From positions 42,762,077 to 42,826,076 of the forward strand of contig NC_084834.1 of the NCBI RefSeq assembly GCF_033115175.1: a stretch of 64,000 bases of DNA, given 5' to 3'. This DNA comes from Lepus europaeus (taxonomy: Eukaryota; Chordata; Mammalia; Lagomorpha; Leporidae). How positions within the stretch are numbered: position 1 is the first letter of the stretch; each line of letters opens with the position of its first letter. Below the pieces are notes generated by a model. It ran no database searches. It saw only the letters and a program-made list of their open reading frames with translations, and was not told where the DNA came from. This document shows, piece after piece, positions 60,352-64,000 of this stretch. A program made the translations under genes and the position numbers.

Positions 60352-60611
60352 AAAATTCTGGAGACATGATCCTGTACTTGTACTATTTAAATACTAGCAT
60401 AATTATAAAACTTCAACATACTAGTCCTTATGTTTATGTATCACTATTTAAAATAACACTTTCTTTCACAGTAGTGTTTCTTGTCCTTTTAAATTTATAG
60501 AAATCCTTTGGTAGACACAGCTCAAGAAATAAAAGATGACAACATTCTTAAATCAACTAATGATGGTACAAGGTAGGCAGATTCAAATCAAACTGATAAA
60601 ATATGCATTGA

Positions 60612-60657
60612 GTGTCTGGCACTGTGATGAAGACACTGCCTTGAATACTCACAGTCA
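60612..60657 (+). mobile_element. Old CSINE, 5' piece, split by a younger CSINE
   Basis: GTCTGGCACTGTGATGAAGAC head. It stops at the TSD of the inserted SINE and continues at 61012. Confidence 0.75.
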
Positions 60658-60996
60658 TGGCCAGCACCATGGTGCAGTGGGTTAAAGGCTCAGCCTGTAG
60701 CACAGGCATCCCATATGGGTCTGGTTTGAGTCCTGGCTGCTCCTCCTCCGACCCAGCTCTCTGTTATTGCTTGGGAAAGCAGTAGAAGATGGCCCAAGTC
60801 TTTGGGCCCCTGCACCTGCATGGGAGATCTGGAAGAAGTTCCTAGCTCCTGGCTTTGGATCAGCTTAGCTCTGGCTGTTGTGGTCATTTGGGGAGTGAAC
60901 CAGCGGAATGGAAGCCCTCTCTCTCTCTCTGGCTCTACTTCTCTCTGTAACTCTGTCTTTCAAAGAAATAAAATAATTCTTAAAAAAAACAAAAAA
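60658..60996 (+). mobile_element. CSINE inserted in a CSINE
   Basis: GGCCAGCACCATGGTGCAG head, CTTTCAAAGAAATAAAATAATTC tail. TSD GAATACTCACAGTCA (60643-60657) versus GAATACTCACAATCA (60997-61011). Confidence 0.94.
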
Positions 60997-61011
60997 GAAT
61001 ACTCACAATCA

Positions 61012-61290
61012 CTGTAGGAGAGTCCAGGTTTGAGTCCAAGCTCTGTTCCCTCTTCTAGCTTCTTGTCAGTGCACAGTCTGAGAGAATGAAGATCATGGCT
61101 CAAGTGGTTGAGTCCCTGCCACCTACACAGGAGATACAGATTCAGTGGCTGAATCCTGGTATTAACCTAGCCAACTCTGGCTATTGAGGGTATTTGAGGA
61201 GTTAAACAACCGATGGAAGATCTCTCTTTCTTTCTCCTTTGTCTTCCCTCTTCCTTCCCTCTGACTGTATGGTAAATAAAATGAAAACAG
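61012..61290 (+). mobile_element. Old CSINE, 3' piece
   Basis: CCAGGTTTGAGTCCAAGC to GAGTTAAACAACCGATGGAAG, then a CT-rich run and GGTAAATAAAATG. Completes the element begun at 60612. Confidence 0.82.
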
Positions 61291-61629
61291 ATTAGATGAT
61301 TAAAATATTTCAAATAACAAAACAACATTATTTTTATGTAGTTATTTATTAATTTATTTCCCTTTAAGTTTCCAGTTATCAGTATTATTTAGTACTTCTT
61401 TGTGATCACTCGAACTCTTTCAGATGTTTCTTCTTCACCATATCAATATTCTTCTCATACTAATTTAATTTGCCACATAAGGAAAGAGAAGCTCTCTTGT
61501 TTAACTTAGACTATACTTTCTGCTCTAAATTTAATCATTGCTCAATTATTTCATGTTCCATGTGATTCTGGTGACATAAATTTAGGAGTTATTTCTTTCA
61601 GTACTCAGAAGGTATAATTTATTCAAAGG
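61291..61629. other. AT-rich unique sequence
   Basis: Nothing recognised. Confidence 0.4.
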
Positions 61630-62055
61630 TTTTTTTATTTTTTAAAATTATATTATTATAAAGAGAACAAATTTCATGTATTTCCTAGATACTGTTCTAA
61701 GAATTTAACTACACTTACCTTCTTACCTTACTCAATTTCATCTCCTTTCTTCTTTTCATTTTTTCCTTTAATTTTTGAAATTACATGATTTCAATTTACG
61801 TTATAACCACAGGCTTAATTCCATTAATGATAATGTTCAACTAGTAAAAAATAAAGTACAGAAGAATATAGACTAAAGCTATAAACAATAACCAAATTAT
61901 GAGATGTCAGTTTCATTCTTAAATATTTTAATAATCTATGTTAACTACCACATATCAGAAAGAGCATATGATATTTGTCTTTTGGGACTGTTTTATTTTA
62001 CTAAGCATAATGATATCCAGTTGCATTCATTTTGCTGCAAAAGACAGGATAATTT
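61630..62055 (-). mobile_element. Old L1 3' end, minus strand
   Basis: AAAGAGAACAAATTTCATGTATT, AATTTTTGAAATTACATGA, CCACATATCAGAAAGAGCATATG and TACTAAGCATAATGATATCCAG align with 55725-56130 of the larger L1. Strongly 5'-truncated. Confidence 0.85.
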
Positions 62056-63500
62056 ATAAATTGTCCTATCACTGTTAACATCAACCTTCAATCTTGTAAA
62101 AATTGATTCTCATCTCCACTCTCAGTCAAGAAAATATTTTCTCTGATGTAACACCAAAAACACAAGTTCACAAGTGAAAACAAATATTGAATCTATCTTC
62201 TTACTGCAGTCAGTTTATTATCTTCTGAGATTTTCAGCTGGATTTATCTATGCTATTTACATCCACTCAGAAAGTCCGCCTGCATTCAGGTACCAGAAAT
62301 GACCTGCTCTTATAGTCATAAACAATACTTATGCTCCCAAATTTTTGCACCCAGTAGGATACAGCATCTTATTTGCAAACCTGGCTTACCTTGCTTACAG
62401 AATACAAATCTGTTCTGTGTATTTGGGGCAATTGTTAGAGACTTTTATGTATCTAAAACTAGCTTTCTTCAAAATGCTTTGCAAGAATCTCCAAAATGAG
62501 TCAAATATTTTCTATTCAGAAAAGCTCCCAGAAAGAATGAGGAACTCTCATATATAATTTATAAAGTTCAGTTTAAATGATGCAATAGTATAACTGTAAA
62601 ATTTGTCCAGATTTTGCTACAATCTGAGGAAAGGTCATAAATTATAGTATCTGTGTTTGGAGATCCTCAAACTTTGTTTACATTGATGAACTGGGTGGTC
62701 ATAAATTATTACATGACCTCTGATTATTTTTCATTAGCAATATATTCAGTCCAGGTAGAAGTCTTACAGTTACATAGATATGTTACTTCTCCAAAATAAA
62801 TGGCCAACGGACACTAAAAATAAGCCAAACTGATGTTGAGGCATATTTCCATGATTGGATTTGTAGTATAAACCCTAGCCACACAGCCCATTACAATAAC
62901 AAATAACCTCACTTTCTTGTAATCACACTTCTGGCTGCCAAGATCATTGGGTTCAGAGTAGCAACAATGAATATGAAGCTAAATTCATGTCACATAATTT
63001 GAGAACATAAGCAAGAGAATATAATGGTAAAACTTTTGTTCTGGTACAAATAACAGCATCCTTACCCTCAGGATCATGACAAACATGTTTCCACTGCCAG
63101 TCAGAAAACACTAGCGAGAAAACAAGAAAAAGGAAAGCAAAGGGAAGAAAATAGGTAACATGTAATATTTCCTACTAGAAATGAGTAATTGTATTTAATA
63201 TAAATATCAAGAGAATTCTCTATAACCATTATGGTTATGGTTATAGACAACTCTCCATAAAACATGGCACAAGAACGTAACAAAAATCAAACATGACCAT
63301 GCAATAATCATTGTAACGATATCTGGAAATAGGCAGATATAAGGGCCTGGCTAAGTAGCTTTTAAAAAAGTAGCTGAACTTGCCTTCCAAGTATATGATT
63401 ATATGCATGCACAAACACATATTCCCTTAATACCAACCAAATAAACACACAGGAATCAAGTTTTCCCTACATTCCTCCTGGAACCTAATCTGTAATAGAC
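62056..63500. other. Unique sequence
   Basis: A 10-bp inverted repeat (CTATAACCAT / ATGGTTATAG, 63220-63246). No gene or repeat family recognised. Confidence 0.4.
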
Positions 63501-63512
63501 CTCTGCTTCTTT

Positions 63513-63855
63513 TTTTTTTCTTTTTCTTTTGACAGGCAGAGTTAGAGAGAGAGAGACAGAGAGAAAGAGAGAGAGAGAGGTCTTCCTTTTCCGTTGGTTC
63601 ATCCCCCAAATTGCCGCTACGGCTGATGCACTGCGCCGATCCAAGGCCAGGAGCCAGGTGCTTCTTCCTGGTCTCCCATGCAGGTGCAGGGCCCAAGCAC
63701 TTGGGCTATCCTCTACTGCCTTCTGGGGCCACAGCAGAGAGCTGGACTGGAAGAGGAGCAACCGGGACAGAACCTGGGCCCCAAACGGGATGAGAACCCA
63801 GAGTGCCAGCGCCACAGGCAGAGGATTAGCCTAGTGAGCCACAGCGCCAGCCAAG
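63513..63855 (-). mobile_element. CSINE, young, minus strand
   Basis: TSD CTCTGCTTCTTT at 63501-63512 and 63856-63867. (GA)n region, then the head complement GTGAGCCACAGCGCCAGCC. Confidence 0.95.
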
Positions 63856-64000
63856 CTCTGCTTCTTTCAATGCTCTCCAATGTTCCCACATCATTTAGCA
63901 TTAGCTCACACTGAATAAAATCCTTTCCGTACAGAATTTCCTCATGCTGTTTCCAATGTATTTTAAATGCTTTTACTATAGCAAAATAGTAAATTTAACG

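Overview
The window is mammalian nuclear DNA from a lagomorph, most likely the European rabbit or a close leporid. Two things show this. About forty copies of the tRNA-derived lagomorph C-type SINE (CSINE) are present, recognisable by a GGGGCYGGYRYYGTGG- or GGCCGGCGCCGTGGCTCA-type head, a CT-rich 3' region and an AATAAATAAATCTT or CTGTCAAAAA tail. Several LINE-1 copies carry the lagomorph-type 3' UTR with its purine-rich tract. The DNA is AT-rich, has no CpG island, and reads as a gene-poor intergenic or deep intronic region.

I found no intact native protein-coding gene and no tRNA, rRNA, CRISPR array or prokaryote-like operon. The only recognisable host-gene sequence is a 5'-truncated processed retrocopy of cyclin H (CCNH) on the minus strand near 19.0-19.9 kb. 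It landed inside an old, nearly full-length L1 (about 13.8-21.0 kb). Most long open frames are accidental translations of SINEs, L1s or simple repeats.

Layout. 0-9.8 kb: scattered CSINEs, a CSINE split by a minus-strand L1 (3.8-5.0 kb), LTR-like debris (5.0-6.0 kb) and a Tigger-like DNA transposon remnant (9.1 kb). 9.8-13.8 kb: two copies of a roughly 1-kb segment, each with a shared CSINE, separated by an AT-rich spacer and an L1 ORF2 scrap. 13.8-21.0 kb: the old L1, carrying a CSINE and the CCNH retrocopy. 21-26 kb: microsatellites, CSINEs and a MaLR-like LTR. 26.9-29.0 kb: ancient L1 fragments and Tigger debris. 29-36.5 kb: MIRs, CSINEs, an MLT1-type LTR and an ancient L1. 37.3-43.1 kb: two young L1 3' ends flanking an L2 and a CSINE. 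43-53.5 kb: CSINEs and unique AT-rich DNA. 53.5-54.35 kb: a fossil mariner transposase. 55.7-59.0 kb: a minus-strand L1 with a young CSINE inside. 60-64 kb: nested CSINEs, one more L1 3' fragment and a terminal CSINE.

The genes do not form a system; the content is a stratified record of retrotransposition. Target-site duplications (TSDs) could be read directly for many CSINEs and give a relative order of events. The points most worth checking are the split segmental duplication, the CCNH retrocopy without an evident TSD, the nested insertions, the mariner fossil, and a few non-repeat islands (including one exon-like segment) that could be conserved or transcribed. I see no convincing sign of a new biological system. 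Repeat family names come from pattern memory, without a database search.
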